A stretch of 64,000 nucleotides of DNA, from NCBI RefSeq assembly GCF_004027225.2, contig NC_044277.2, positions 29,526,995 through 29,590,994 of the forward strand. Reading direction: 5' to 3'. Shown here piece after piece: positions 1 through 11,968 of the stretch. Under the pieces are notes generated by a model. It ran no database searches, was not told the origin of the DNA, and saw only the letters and a program-made list of their open reading frames with translations. A program made the position numbers and the translations under genes. How positions within the stretch are numbered: the first letter of the stretch is position 1; each line of letters begins with the position of its first letter. This DNA is from Strigops habroptila (Eukaryota > Chordata > Aves > Psittaciformes > Psittacidae).

Positions 1-3000
1 CTTCTGACAGAATATAACCAGCAACCTTGGAGCATCTTTTTGTGAAGTGTTTGATTGCAGAGAAGAGAGATGCTTTGAAAATCCTATTTTGAGCATCCAT
101 CCTTTATTTGAATGACAGGGTGCAGTGGTAATAAATAATGGATGAATAAAATTTAAGCCAGAAGGGACCTTCAGGTCATCTCTCAGGGCTTCCCTGTATC
201 ACGAGACGTGACATTTCAGCAGGTTATCCTGAACTGAACTAACACATCTGTTTTCACATCTCTTTAGCTGAAGCCATCAGCAGCTGAAAAGTCTCAGTGC
301 TTGGAGTTTTTTTTCTAGTGGTTCATCAATATTGTTGGCAAAATTGTGATTCTCATTTGCATCTGTTGGACTTCTCTTTCCTGCTGTTACATGCTTTCCA
401 TACATAGATTTAAGCACCTTTTAATACCAGTATTTTCTTTCTGTAAAGGTTTGGACAGCTCAATCTTTCTAATAACAGATCAAAATCTTTACATGGTTAT
501 TCAGTTTTATGCATGCTCTTTGTCCTCTCTTTAATAGCCTTTAAAGAAAGGTTGGCAGCAGGATACTACACACTCTTCTGGTATCTCTCCTACATCCCAT
601 GTTCTGCTCTGTGCTGAATTTATGTTACCTTTCTACTGCCACTTTCTGCCCTCTTGCTTGTACATACAAAGCTAGGATTTGGTCTTTTTCCCCAGCATTG
701 CCTCAGAGCTCGTACTGAAAGGGGGGTGTGTGTGTTATGAGTGCTCTATCAAGCTGCTGGAAGCAGGATCACCGTCCCCGCATCACTATATGTGCAATGT
801 GTACTTCTGCTGGAAAAAACTGCTTTAGCAAGACGTAGATGGCTACACAGAACTGTGCTGCCTTCAACTTGACAGCAATCTGCTAATCTCATCAGCGTTT
901 CTTCTGAACAAGAATTTCATGTATACTGGCAACTAGTGAAGGGTTGCTGGGAAGTGGTGTGCTCATGCAGAGCTCCTTCCCTGTATAGCATCATAGGGTG
1001 ACCTACACAAAGTCATATAGATCTGTGCCAGGGTAGCTCCTTAAGCCAGCTATGTGGCCTCCCTTTGCTGAGGAAGTTGAGACCAATATGGACTTGGGCA
1101 GTATCTGTGAATGCTTCAAAACATTTTTGAGAAACAAGATGAATTGTTCTGCAAATGGCTTCATTCCACCCCAGCTGCACTGCTTTGCAATTAGAGGTGG
1201 GCTTGCTTCTGGGGATATATTGTAGGATCACTATTACTGATGGGGAGCTACAGGCTGATTTTGAGTAGAATGGTGAACAAAATATGTGGAGAAGAAGTGA
1301 TGGCCAAATTTATTTCATTACCGTTTTTATTGTGGTATTTTTCTGAGGTTGATAATGTGATGTCTTCCACATAGTAAAAAAAAGAAAATGAAACAAGAGT
1401 CTTGTAAACTGTTCTGTTCTGTACTCTGTTAAGGCACTGAAACAAAACCTCTTGAATCTGAAAAACATTTTGAAATTCTCGCAGTACAAAGCCGAAAGAC
1501 ATCCAGACTTCTCATGGCATTCTCTGAGAGTACCATGGCTCAACTCTAACTCTGTGTGTGGAGTGGTTTATATTAATCTATTTTGTATGGGAGATAATCC
1601 AGGAATTCCTGTTATTGCAGTTTTCAAAAGCCATCACTAGAATGTGTTGGGAGACGTTAAAAAGTAATGATGCAAAATATGTAAAAAATTCAAATTAAAT
1701 TCTCTAAATGACACCCTCAATATAGGAATTAAAACCCAGGTTTCGTAGTTGCCTTCCTGCTCTATTCAGAAATGCATGTTTGTGCTGGATGAGAGAGATG
1801 GCACAGAAGAATGAACAGTGGGTGCAAGTGGTTGTAGCTAGCCCTAGCTAGTTGATTCAGCTTTGCATTGCAGAGGTTATCATTCCAAAATGAGGCAATG
1901 GAGACTGAAAACCACTAGCAAAATAGAGGGAATATGAAATAAAATATTCCACCTGTCTCAAAATATCAGTCCTGTATTTTTATAGTATGGAATAAAGGGT
2001 ATCTTCAAATACATTTTTTGAAGTGAGTGGGAAATACTAGCCAAGATGTGGTGAGACTCTACCATTTCTGTAATTACGTTGTTATTTTTGTAGCACTGTT
2101 TCCAAGAATAGAAGGTTTGTTGCTTTAAATTTTAAACTAATAACTTGGAAAGTTTTAATAGAAAAAGGACTGCTTGCTAATTTGTGATTACATGCAGTTT
2201 TAAATATTGGATAGTTTAACAAAATGCTTTAATGTTGACACCTATAATTTAGAGTTTGAATAAAGTCCTTACTGCCATGTAGTAATGAGGATGCTTCCTC
2301 TTCATGTGAAATTGCACACCTGCAAAACTACTGCCCCATTTTCTTGGTAGCAAATGGTATAATTAGGATCAAACCTCCACTTTTAGTTATAGCCTCCTTA
2401 TTTTTACATGCTTATTGCTTTCCAAGTTAACTCCCTTCGTAAACCTGTCACTATAGCCTGAAATGACTTTTAAATTAAAAAAAGAACATTTCCCCCCACC
2501 ATTCTTGAAAATTAGCAAGAACTGAAATACATCATTCCATGTCCTCCCCTTCCAGTTCTATTAGGTAAAAATACTGAGGGTGGGGGTGTTGTTTATCCAT
2601 ATATTTTATGGGATGTAGTAAAATTACTTTTAAAAAATTACAAGTTTGAAATCTTGATTGAAGAGTTTTGAGGGTTTGGGCTGTTTCCTTTAATTTATCG
2701 TTAAGATTTTCAGAGATTTAGAGCTTCAGTGCAAAAGTGAAAGGATTAGCATGGAGACCAAATTGCAATAAAAGGGATAGAGTCAATCAGAAGGAAGCTT
2801 CCAAGTTGCTTCAGTTTGGAAGTGAACGCTGTGCTATTCATGCATGGTCAGCAAAGAGAAGACCTACTTTATGTAAGTTAAGACACAGTAGTTTGCATGC
2901 AGATAAAATACTCTACTTTTAATGTAATAAGAGGACCTAAACTTTAATTTTTGTATTTGCTTTTGAAGTTTCTTGAAGCAGCATTAGCAAGGCTGTGCTG

Positions 3001-6000
3001 TATGCTTCCTCTGTGCTCTTACATACTCTATTATATTGGTGATATATGCTTGTACAGACTTACGGTTCAAATAAGAAGAAGGGTTTTCATCTTGCTTCTT
3101 TTCAAATTCTTTTCCGTGACAGTCCAAAAATGGCAAAGAGCACTGAAGCAACTTAAAGTCATCTTCTGGAAGCAGATGTTTGAGGAAAGGTGCACCTGTA
3201 CTCAGTGCTTTGCCACTCCAAAAGAGATGGAGAGAAGCCTGCAAGCACTCATTAAAACTAGAGAAAGCTTTTTGGAGCCCATTGATCCTTGGCTGAAGTT
3301 CAGGTGAAGGTTTCTGGTGGGTGCTTCAGTTGGTGCTCTACTGACACTGGCCTGAGATGGGGTCATAGCTCACCAACAGCAGCTGGTGGATTCCCACCTC
3401 TGGAGCTGCGTGTTAGGCAGAATCCTTCCATGCAAAACTGGTGTTCCCAAAAGGTTAAAATTGGTAGCTCTTGTAAATAAATTCTATAGAAGTGGAGAAA
3501 GCTTTGGCTCTACTTGCAAAATAATTCTTGTAAGTTCTGTGTATGGAAGGTGTAGGTAATTCCTATACCTTCACTTATATATGCAACTAAACTTCCTTTG
3601 TCTACTTCAAACTGAATTTAATACTTTCACCTGGCAATAGGAAGTGGTAGGAGGAAAACACGTGCAACCGTGACAAACACAGTACTTGGTGGTTGGGTGA
3701 AGGTTAATGGTTCCTGCTGATGGTCATGAGATAGAGTGATCTTGAATACCAGCATTGTTCCTTAAAAATAAAGCAATTTCTTTTACAAAATGGAGTAGAT
3801 GGTTTCTTTCCTTTTACACTGGTGTCCTGTGTCTCCAAGAACACTGTTCCTGAGAGTAATAAAATGCCTGCTTTGTTTCTGGGTCGTTTCAAGCTTCTGC
3901 TTTAACCATAGGATAGTTTTATCAGGTTTAAGGATAAGTAACTTCATGGATAGAATATGCTTGCTACGCATAGAGCAACCTATCATTGCCTCTTACTCTA
4001 AATGTGATGGAGAGACCACCACTGCACATTGTCTTTGTTTCTACTTTTTCTACATCTTCCACTTCTCTTTTATGCTAAAGTGTGTTGGCTGTAGGGAACA
4101 TCTGTCACAAACCCAAATGTTTATATTCATACAAATTGGCAGTTGTGTCAGCTCCTTAAAGTGATGTTCTTCAGGATCTCTTTGTAAGCAGATGTGCTGT
4201 GAGTGGAAAACCTTCTTTAATAATTGAGTTAAGTACAATTAAAGAATTGTTGGAATCTGTTTGTGTTGCTGAAGCAGCATTGAAGATTGTGGGGGTTTTT
4301 ATGAAAATTCAGTTGCTTGGATTTTGCATTACAAATATATGCTAAAGTCGTGTCTGGAAATATGAGCAAAGTCTTCATAATGCTAAAATGGGGGAGTTGC
4401 GCTTATGATTATTAATTTATTATTAAATTAGATGTATTAATCATGAGAAGTACAGTTTTTTCACAGATTTTCTGCATGGATTTTCCTGGTTCTAAATAGC
4501 ACTTTTAAAGGCTTGATTAGAAAATAAGGTTTCACCTGTTCACTTGCCACTTAGCACTGTAGTCTAGCAACCAACCCAAAAGGAATTATTGGATGATGAT
4601 AGTATTTTGTATTTCAGTTACAAGGATGGAGCTCAATATCTCTCCCACACTGTGCTATCAAATGGAGAAAGGATTTCTAATTGAATTTAAACCTCATTCA
4701 GTTTGATCTTCTGTAGAAAGGTTGTTGGACCCTGAAGCTGGTTTTCACACTCGTGTCCTGCCTTGAGTAGCTGGTGAGCTATGTCTCCTCTAGGAGGAAG
4801 GAGAGAGAAAAAGGCAAAGGGATGGGTGGCTTTAAAATTTGTCACAGAACCACTAGGTTTAGTATTAAGTTTAATTAGGTTAAAAATGTGTCCATCTTTT
4901 AAAAACAGCACAGAGTTCAGTGTCACTCAGGCTTTAATAGTTTTATGCAGTCTTTACTTTTCAGTGACTTTTTTCCTCTTCTGTGACTCTACTCTGTATA
5001 GTTTCCTTCGTTTCTACACTATTTGCCCACAGTGTTTTCAGTGCTTTTTGTCACCTGCTTTATCATTTATCCCCTCTTTCCTATCTTCCCGAGATTCCCT
5101 TTTTCTCATTATAAGGTGTCTGTTCCCTCTTTTCTGTTTTCACAGACCATTTCTCCCTGTCGGATTTCCTTTTCTTCCTTTTATTTTGCCTTCTCTCAAA
5201 CCCTAACCTTTCTCGCTGTCTGTCATTAAAAAAACTTGTCTTTTCTCATGCTCCATCCATTTCTCATGCTCATCGATAAAGGCGGAAAAGGCAGGTAATT
5301 TATACCAAAGATAATATTAGAGATCATGGTAACTTTATGGTTGGATGTGAAGGCAAGCCATCTAGCCAGCAGCTGTCAGTAAGGTAAAGGTTTTGTTCTA
5401 TGCTAGAGAATTTTCTGGACATTTCTCCCATATATCCAAATGGCTAAAAGCACTAGTCAGCTGGTATCTTCAGTTAAGGTTCTTCAGTGAGGAGCTTTCC
5501 TCCGCATTCCCCTTCTTACCTCAAAACATCCTGACTTCTTTGGGGACCTGTCTCTTTTCAATAAGCCTAACAAATCCAGGAAGATACTGTCTATTTTTAA
5601 GGTCTGATGCGTTGCCTTTTAATTCTGTTTTGCCCTTGTCTTGCTCCTCTGAAATGTTGCACATTAGCTTCTGTGAATAAGTATCATCACTTGTGAAACT
5701 GTTCCATTTTAAGTGCAAATATTTCACAGAGAGAGGGGCAGAATTTACCCTGTCCAGCTATCCACGTAGCAATGAAACGTAATCTGGTCTCTCTTTGGTA
5801 ACTGTGCCAAACTCTTCACTGCAGTAGTGGTTACTTGCATTTTGGACAGATTAAGGACTTTTATGTTTTTAAGAAAATATGTTGTATTTCCACTGTGTTG
5901 ATTCATGCAGATCATCACAGGATTCATTGGGATGAATGTCGGCAGAAACCTTGCTGGGAGAGCACCCTGTGTAGTTACTTGTTCAGAGTGGAGATATCAA

Positions 6001-7242
6001 AGGATCTTCTTTTGCAGTTTGTAACAGCACCAAGTATATTACCCAGGGTTAACCAAGAGCCACAAGAAATTAATGTAAGATGGAGTTGACAGAAAATGGA
6101 GGGAAAAAAGATAAGTGCAAGTCCAGGGTCTTTTCTTAAGATGTTTAGTTCTCCAAAAGGATCTTGGCTTGATATGCTGAAGCAAGTTGAAACCTGGTTC
6201 AGTTTTGCTTCATGCTAGCAATCAGTTGTCAGGCAGTGAAGATTGTCTGCCCAAGCTGAAGGTAAAAATGGGCAAGGTGGAAATCTGTGCAGCCAGACTT
6301 CCCTGCTACATTTGCTCCAGTTGGTAACTGGAGGATGTTTCAAACTTTCTCTTGCTTTTGCTCAAGGTGGCCAAGCTTGATGCATCTTCAGCTCTTTATG
6401 CTTTGACTAGAAAAAATCCCAAAAGTATGACTTATACTTTCAAAAGAAGAATAATTCTCATTTTTATTGCTGGACTTTGATCAGTAGCTCTGCAGGTGCA
6501 TTATAAAGATGCTAGTATTTCAGAAATCCTCACTAATTTGGCAGGGCCATCTTAACACACATTTTTAAAACATGTTGAACACTTGTATCTTCTGACTTAA
6601 AAGGAAAAAGAAAGAAAATGAAGAGTGTAAAACCATAAAACACAACGTTGTAGGCAGAATGGTTCATTACAGAAGTTGTGGGGTTTCTTTTTAATTATAT
6701 GTAGTAAAAAACTTGCAGATAATACCCAGTCTTTGGAGAAGGGGATAAGACAAGAAAAGCTTCCTTGCCTAAGGCCCAGAGTTGGAAATACAAACCATAG
6801 TTAGCTGGCATTATACTTTTTGATAATAGCAATGTCACCAGTGATCTAACGATGACTTGTCCTCCCTTTTAATGATATGTTGTCCTGCAAATAATTGTGT
6901 GCATGATAGCAGATGATACAGTAAAATATTTTGATGGAAGAGACAAACAATTTCCTGTATAATGAACTGCTTCTCTGTAAAGCCTGCATTCTGTCAGCGG
7001 GGTCTGGTGGTGTCTGTTCTTCTATGGGCAGGATTGTATCAACAAGAGACTGGCTCTGTGGTGTCACAGAGTGTGTCTCAGCAGTTTTAGTGCTGATGCG
7101 TTACAACTGTTTTGGACTTCCATTGCAGCACTTTTTTTCCTATGGGGCTGCTACTTCAGTCTGCAGACAGAAAAACAGCCTTAGGAGATGCAAGACTGTA
7201 GCTTAACAAAACTTACCTGTCTCCCCTCTCTTTTCTTCACAG
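1..7242 (+). other. MRPS28: MRPS28 last intron (3' part)
   Basis: This stretch precedes the terminal MRPS28 exon and ends in a good acceptor: a pyrimidine-rich run at 7220-7239 followed by AG at 7241-7242. It is AT-rich and holds no convincing exon. I looked for the penultimate MRPS28 exon, which should encode the S1-like core, and did not see it, so it probably lies left of the window. Short open frames here have no recognisable domain or codon pattern. The intron call is inferred from the exon on its right and from the large introns of this gene in other vertebrates. Confidence 0.8.
146..240 (-). repeat. possible ancient LINE (CR1-like) relic
   Basis: The segment beginning 'agccagaagggaccttcagg' followed by 'tcatct' resembles the 3' region of old CR1-type LINEs read on the minus strand (compare 'ggttggaaaggaccttaaga tcatct' in the clear copies at 11.9 and 49.5 kb). 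Beyond about 60 bases the match is too decayed to follow. It could be chance resemblance. Confidence 0.25.
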
Positions 7243-7387
7243 AAAATATCAGAGAGGAACCCGAGTACGCCTGAGACTGCTGGATCTCGAACTCACATCT
7301 AGGTTCTTGGGTGCAACAACTGATACAACCTTGCTGGAAGCTGACGCGGTGCTTTTAGGGCTTGTGGAAGGCAAGCAAACAAAGTAA
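7243..7387 (+). CDS. MRPS28: MRPS28 (mitochondrial small-subunit ribosomal protein bS1m), terminal coding exon
   Basis: The exon starts after the AG at 7241-7242 with the last base of a split codon (GA|A, Glu). It then reads [20 protein letters not shown], continues [19 protein letters not shown], and stops at TAA 7385-7387: 47 full codons plus stop. This matches the highly conserved C-terminal part of vertebrate MRPS28, a nuclear-encoded protein of the mitochondrial 28S ribosomal subunit related to bacterial S1. The tail after LLG is LVEGKQTK, and I recall the mammalian protein running roughly ten residues further, so this end looks short. Only this exon is present; the upstream exons lie outside the window. 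The gene runs in the same direction as HEY1, as in other vertebrates. The identification is secure; the acceptor is supported by both motif and reading frame. Confidence 0.95.
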
Positions 7388-7530
7388 AAGGAGTAAATTT
7401 CATGTAAATAAATGCATTTGTGCTTTATAACAAATTATACAGGTGAGATGTTTCCTTGGAAAATACATGAACAGATTCTGTCAGCTCGGTTATGTAAATA
7501 ATGAGATCAATAAAAGACAATAAGCACATT
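7388..7530 (+). other. MRPS28: MRPS28 3' UTR
   Basis: After the TAA stop there are two canonical AATAAA polyadenylation hexamers, at 7407-7412 (only 20 bases past the stop) and 7509-7514. The second is followed by 'agacaataagcacattg' and a T-rich stretch, and is the likelier main cleavage signal, giving a 3' UTR of about 140-150 bases. The end point is approximate. Confidence 0.6.
7509..7514 (+). terminator. MRPS28: AATAAA polyadenylation signal of MRPS28
   Basis: Exact AATAAA about 120 bases past the stop codon, with T-rich sequence downstream from about 7541. An alternative AATAAA lies at 7407-7412. Confidence 0.6.
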
Positions 7531-8822
7531 GTACCTGATTCTTGCTACTCCGTATTTATTCACTCATCTTTCTAGCCCTTTGCCTTTAGTTTTAAATGTG
7601 GAAGGTTAATTCAGGTTGTATTAGTTGAATGTTTGCATATTCTTATATGAAGAATTCCAGAGTTCGTCTTTCCATCCCAAAGGGATGTTGACGTAAGACA
7701 TTGTACTCCCATGGAGGAAGTCCAAAGCTGCTATCATGGTGCTCCTTCCAGTACAGTGTTTCAAGCAGAACAACATCAGGGGTTCCTGATTTCTAAGTTG
7801 CAATGCAGAATGTTTACTGCAGATATTGGGTTTAATCTCTGTTATAATACATTGTGCTTTTATCTCCATCTGCATGAAGAACTAGAGATTAATTTTTGCT
7901 TTAATTAGAGCTCTCATTTGCAATGCATATTAATGAATTTTCTCTGGTTATTAATATAAAGAAACTATTTCAATGTGGTAGGCTAAGCGTAGGTCTTAGG
8001 TTTCTATAAATATATTTAAGATAAATATAATGGGTGTTTGAACACACAACCAAAGAGTCATGCTATGGTGCTTCCCGTATCTTTTTTGGAGCATTTGCTG
8101 TCAGAGAGCATTTCTTTTGATTTCTGGTATATCCAAATCTGAATTCTGCACAGTCATTTGCCATCTGCTTAGTGCCTGGCAGTGTGCTGAGGTTAAGTGA
8201 AATTTGCCATTTCTATCACCAAATGACAAAAGAAAGCCTGCTTAATCTTAAAATATTTTTTCCAAATGTTGGAATAAAATGAGATCGGTTAAGGTGGTAT
8301 GCCTTGTTTGTTGGCAGTGACTGTCCAGTGACAATGTGTTTTTTGCTACATGTACTAATTCAGCAACATGCACACTGGCTTAAGCATGTATTATTCAAAC
8401 CCACCACAGCCTTTCTGCTGGAGCTGGCCACATGGACAGGGATGGGGCCACTGAAAGACAGTATAGCTCCTTCTGCCTCTCATGACTGAGTGTATTGGTA
8501 TTTCAGTCGTGTGAGGGAAGAGGAGATAAGGGATTCCTAAACAAGCAGGGTATCGGAGCCAGCTCCAGGCTGCCATAGCTCATGTGCGCCTTTCCTTGCC
8601 TGCATCTGAGAGATACTTGGGTGAGATGGGATCAGAGAGCAGAAAACAGGAACAATTCTGTTAGATTGCATCTGGCCTATGGGTGAGATTGCCACCCAAA
8701 CTAAGTCTTCATATGGCCCCACAAAACTCATTTAGAACGGGATACAAAAACTTTAATCTGCTGAGAGGTCTTTTCCAAAACGACTGTCATTTCTCTTTTT
8801 AAAGGTTGTTTTCTTTTAGTTT
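7531..8822. other. intergenic, no feature seen
   Basis: AT-rich sequence downstream of MRPS28. I see no gene, repeat family or RNA gene. The short open frames are what random AT-rich DNA gives. Confidence 0.6.
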
Positions 8823-8934
8823 GGATGGGGCTTTGAGCAACCTGTGATCTAGTGCAAAGTGTCCCTGCTGTGGGTGTGGAACTGGATGATCTTTAATGTC
8901 CTTTCCAACCCAAACCATTCTATGATTCTATGAT
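8823..8934 (+). repeat. CR1 LINE 3' end fragment
   Basis: The sequence has the plus-strand CR1 3' UTR layout: 'ggatggggctttgagcaacc' near the start, 'gaactggatgatct' in the middle, then 'cctttccaacccaaaccatt' and the tail 'ctatgattctatga'. It is about 110 bases, so strongly 5'-truncated and non-coding. Confidence 0.85.
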
Positions 8935-10855
8935 TTTTTTTGTTTGAAAGCATATACAAAGAAGAGTATGGGATGGGAAAGTGCACTCCTCTGCCCACCT
9001 CTGCCCAAAAAAACTTGACAAAAGTGACAAAAGACAACTCCTTTCCTACCTTTGCCCCTTTGTACATCAAGAAGAGGGGTATAGTGCAGGCTACAGGGAG
9101 TTTCCGAAATACGTCTCATACATGATCTGTCAAGGAGAATATTTTTAATATATTTATTTGCCCAAAATACTAGGAGGAATCACATGGAAAATGCATAATC
9201 ATTTTGAAGGGAATGGGCATGTTTTAGCAGATCCTTTTATAGTTTTTCAAACTGAAGTTTGAAATCGGTAAGGAACCAAGCAAGAGAGAGGAAACAAGCA
9301 GTGTGAGCTTGTTTTCTCTTTTGCTTTAATTTGCTCATTCATCTCAGGGATCTTAACTAGGGAAGTTTGAACATGAATTTCATTGGGTGTTAGCCTCCAG
9401 GCAAAGAGTTATCCTAGCACTGGAGCAGGAAAGGAAGGCCTTTTTAAGAACCCAGAAGGAATTTAAAATATCAAAGAGAAATCATGTCTGTTCAATGTAA
9501 TTCATCCTACATGCTTGATCAACCTTAAGTAAGAGTGATTTGGGAGGAAATGCATGTGTTAATGTTTTGGGGGCAGGCTAAGAGTTATTTCACAGTACGG
9601 TATCAAACAGTGATTTTATCAAATCTTTCTCTGGATGACCGCTAGAGAAGTGGCTTTAAGAGACTGTAGTCATCGCTATTTCAAATCCAGCTTAGTGTTT
9701 TATTTGGAAACCCACAATTCACATAAACTGACCCAGTTTTACAAATCGTGTGGTTGAACCTTCAGTGGCTTTAGGCTGCTGCTGGCCTTTCTGGCCTTTG
9801 GAGAACCAGTCACTCCAAAGCTCATCTTCAAGACAGTTATTTATTGGATCTCTAAATTCATCAGACAAGAGCTGTCCCATGGAGGAATCTGTAATTGGGG
9901 TGGCCTGTGCCCATCACACATAGCCGCAATTCTGTACAACTCCCAGTGCAGAATTACAATGGCGGAGCAGGGAATTCTGAAATGTCTTTGTGGTGGGCTC
10001 TTGGGGTTGTGTTTCATACTTGTAATATCTGCATATGACAAGAATATGTGCAGAATATATGTCCTTAATGCAATGTAAGGAACGACCAGTGCTCATTACT
10101 GAACAACCACAGCAGCAGAACTGCGTGACCCTGTGTCTATAAGACTGTTCTCATTTTTTATGCCAATCTTTTATCCAAGTAGAAATTGATAATGTAAAGA
10201 GGTATTTCTAGGGCCATCCATACATAAGAATTAACAAATGCAGACATTTTTCTGCTGGTTGCCACCTATCCCCAGGAGTTCCCTCCTCCTTCATGGCCAC
10301 ATGCCTTTTCGCTCCTTATCTTTGTATCTTTCCAGGCGCACACAAGGGTAGGTACAACTTGTTCTTGAACAACGCACAGTGAGGTCTCCTCGTCCTGTGG
10401 TTCAGGATTCCTCAGTGGCCTTGCATGTACCTTGGATTGGGCAGTTGCATGAATCTGACTTCCTGTTTGGAGGTTGTGTATGAGGATAGTTGTTTCTACT
10501 AACATAAAGGAAGGGTAGCACCACCCCAGCAGCTCCTGCAGCACTGTGCCCAGCCTGCACCACCACCTGGGATACTCTTATCATAAAGTCTACTACATGC
10601 ATTACCAGTATTAACCAAATGAATGCTACTGATTCAACATTCTGAGACTTTGTAGCTTTAAGTGTAAATCCACCATTTTGCTGAGAAGCCTGAGGCTGGT
10701 GTAAGCTGAGTTCTGCAGCTACTTTCATCTGACTGCCAACATCAGGCATGTCTCCATGTACCATGCTGTGTTTTCTTCTAAATTTTGAAATTTTGTCTTA
10801 CTCTGAAGCGCTGACCAGATGAGCGAAGGCAATTACTGAAGTCATATGGAGATTG
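8935..10855. other. intergenic, no feature seen
   Basis: No gene, RNA or clear repeat recognised. The sequence is ordinary AT-rich intergenic DNA. Confidence 0.5.
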
Positions 10856-11020
10856 CCCAAGGAAGTTGCGGCTGCCCCATCCCTGGCAGTGTTCAAGGCC
10901 ATGTTGGATGGGACTTTAGCAACCTGGCCTAGTAGAAGCTGTCCCTGCCCATGGCTGTAGGGTTGGAACTAGATGATCCTCAAGGTCCCTTCCAGCACAA
11001 ACCATTCTGTGATTCTATGA
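10856..11020 (+). repeat. CR1 LINE 3' end fragment
   Basis: It includes 'ccatccctggcagtgttcaa' followed by 'ggccatgttggatgggactt' and 'agcaacctggcctagtagaa', and ends in 'accattctgtgattctatga'. This is the terminal part of CR1 ORF2 plus the 3' UTR, in sense orientation. It is about 165 bases, 5'-truncated, and old enough to carry many substitutions. Confidence 0.88.
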
Positions 11021-11920
11021 TTTGATCTCACAGAATTCATGTTTTAGATTATGCAGCTGAGAAGACATTCAGTGTTAGCAGACCTCTTTGTTTCTTGATC
11101 TGTTTTTCAGAAGATTTTTTTTCTATAACAGTCTTAATTTTTTAGAGTGTTTAAGGTTTTTTGCTCTGAAAATTTTCAGGTACCTAAACCACATCTGTTT
11201 CAGGCAACAGACCCCAGTTCATTAGCAGATACTCAATTCTCCATCCTCCTCTATCAGATACAGCTTTGCGTGCTGGCCACATCTCTTAATTGACAAATTT
11301 CTCACTTAAATTTGGATGAGGATGACAGGTTCACTTCAAGTAGTTGTAATTCATGCTCGGTATGGTGTAAAACTTAGACTTGGAGATGTAATGCTGAGTG
11401 CTCAAGAGAACAGCGTGGAACACATCCTCAGCAGAGGGAGAAGAGCTTACTCCCATCTCAGTCTCGCTGTCCCCACTCCATTGGGTGCTCTATGTATGTG
11501 CTGGCAATGGAGTGCTGGGTGATTCGGTGGCAAGTAGCTGTGTGCAGGTACAAATCTTCACTTCTATGCAAGCAAGAAATGTTTCTATACATTCTGCTAG
11601 AAGAACACGTACTTTTTCTAAGCCGTGACTGAAGTGCCCATGAACTTCACCCTACTACATATCCGCTTCTTACTCCACTCAAATACTATACCTGAATGTC
11701 CATAGTGCTTTCTGGTTTTACAAATGTGCTTACAAGCAAACTTATCTTTAATAAAAACCGAACCGAAGCTGGTTTGGGTCTTAGCTAAAGCAATAATTTG
11801 CCTTTTGTGTTATTCAGATCCTGTTTGAAGGCTTTAATAAATACTCCTAAAACTCTACCTTTTGTTTTACGAACACGGCATTAAAACACTTTATGCATGC
11901 TTGGAAAGCAAAATAGCTTT
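11021..11920. other. intergenic between two CR1 copies
   Basis: No gene or RNA recognised. The two flanking CR1 elements are in opposite orientation. Confidence 0.5.
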
Positions 11921-11968
11921 ATCATAGAATCATAGAATAGTTAGGGTTGGAAAGGACCTTAAGATCAT

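Noticed and set aside
2951..3307. 118-codon open frame in the MRPS28 intron
   Set aside because: Hydrophobic start but no known family; AT-rich intronic sequence; not flanked by convincing splice sites.
4781..5206. 141-codon Phe/Leu/Ser-rich open frame
   Set aside because: Arises from a T/C-rich (pyrimidine) stretch in the MRPS28 intron; no domain.
1..7242. Search for the penultimate MRPS28 exon
   Set aside because: No stretch encoding the expected S1-like core (a VIGRIF-type strand and DFGGKF-type motif) was seen; the exon is probably to the left of the window.
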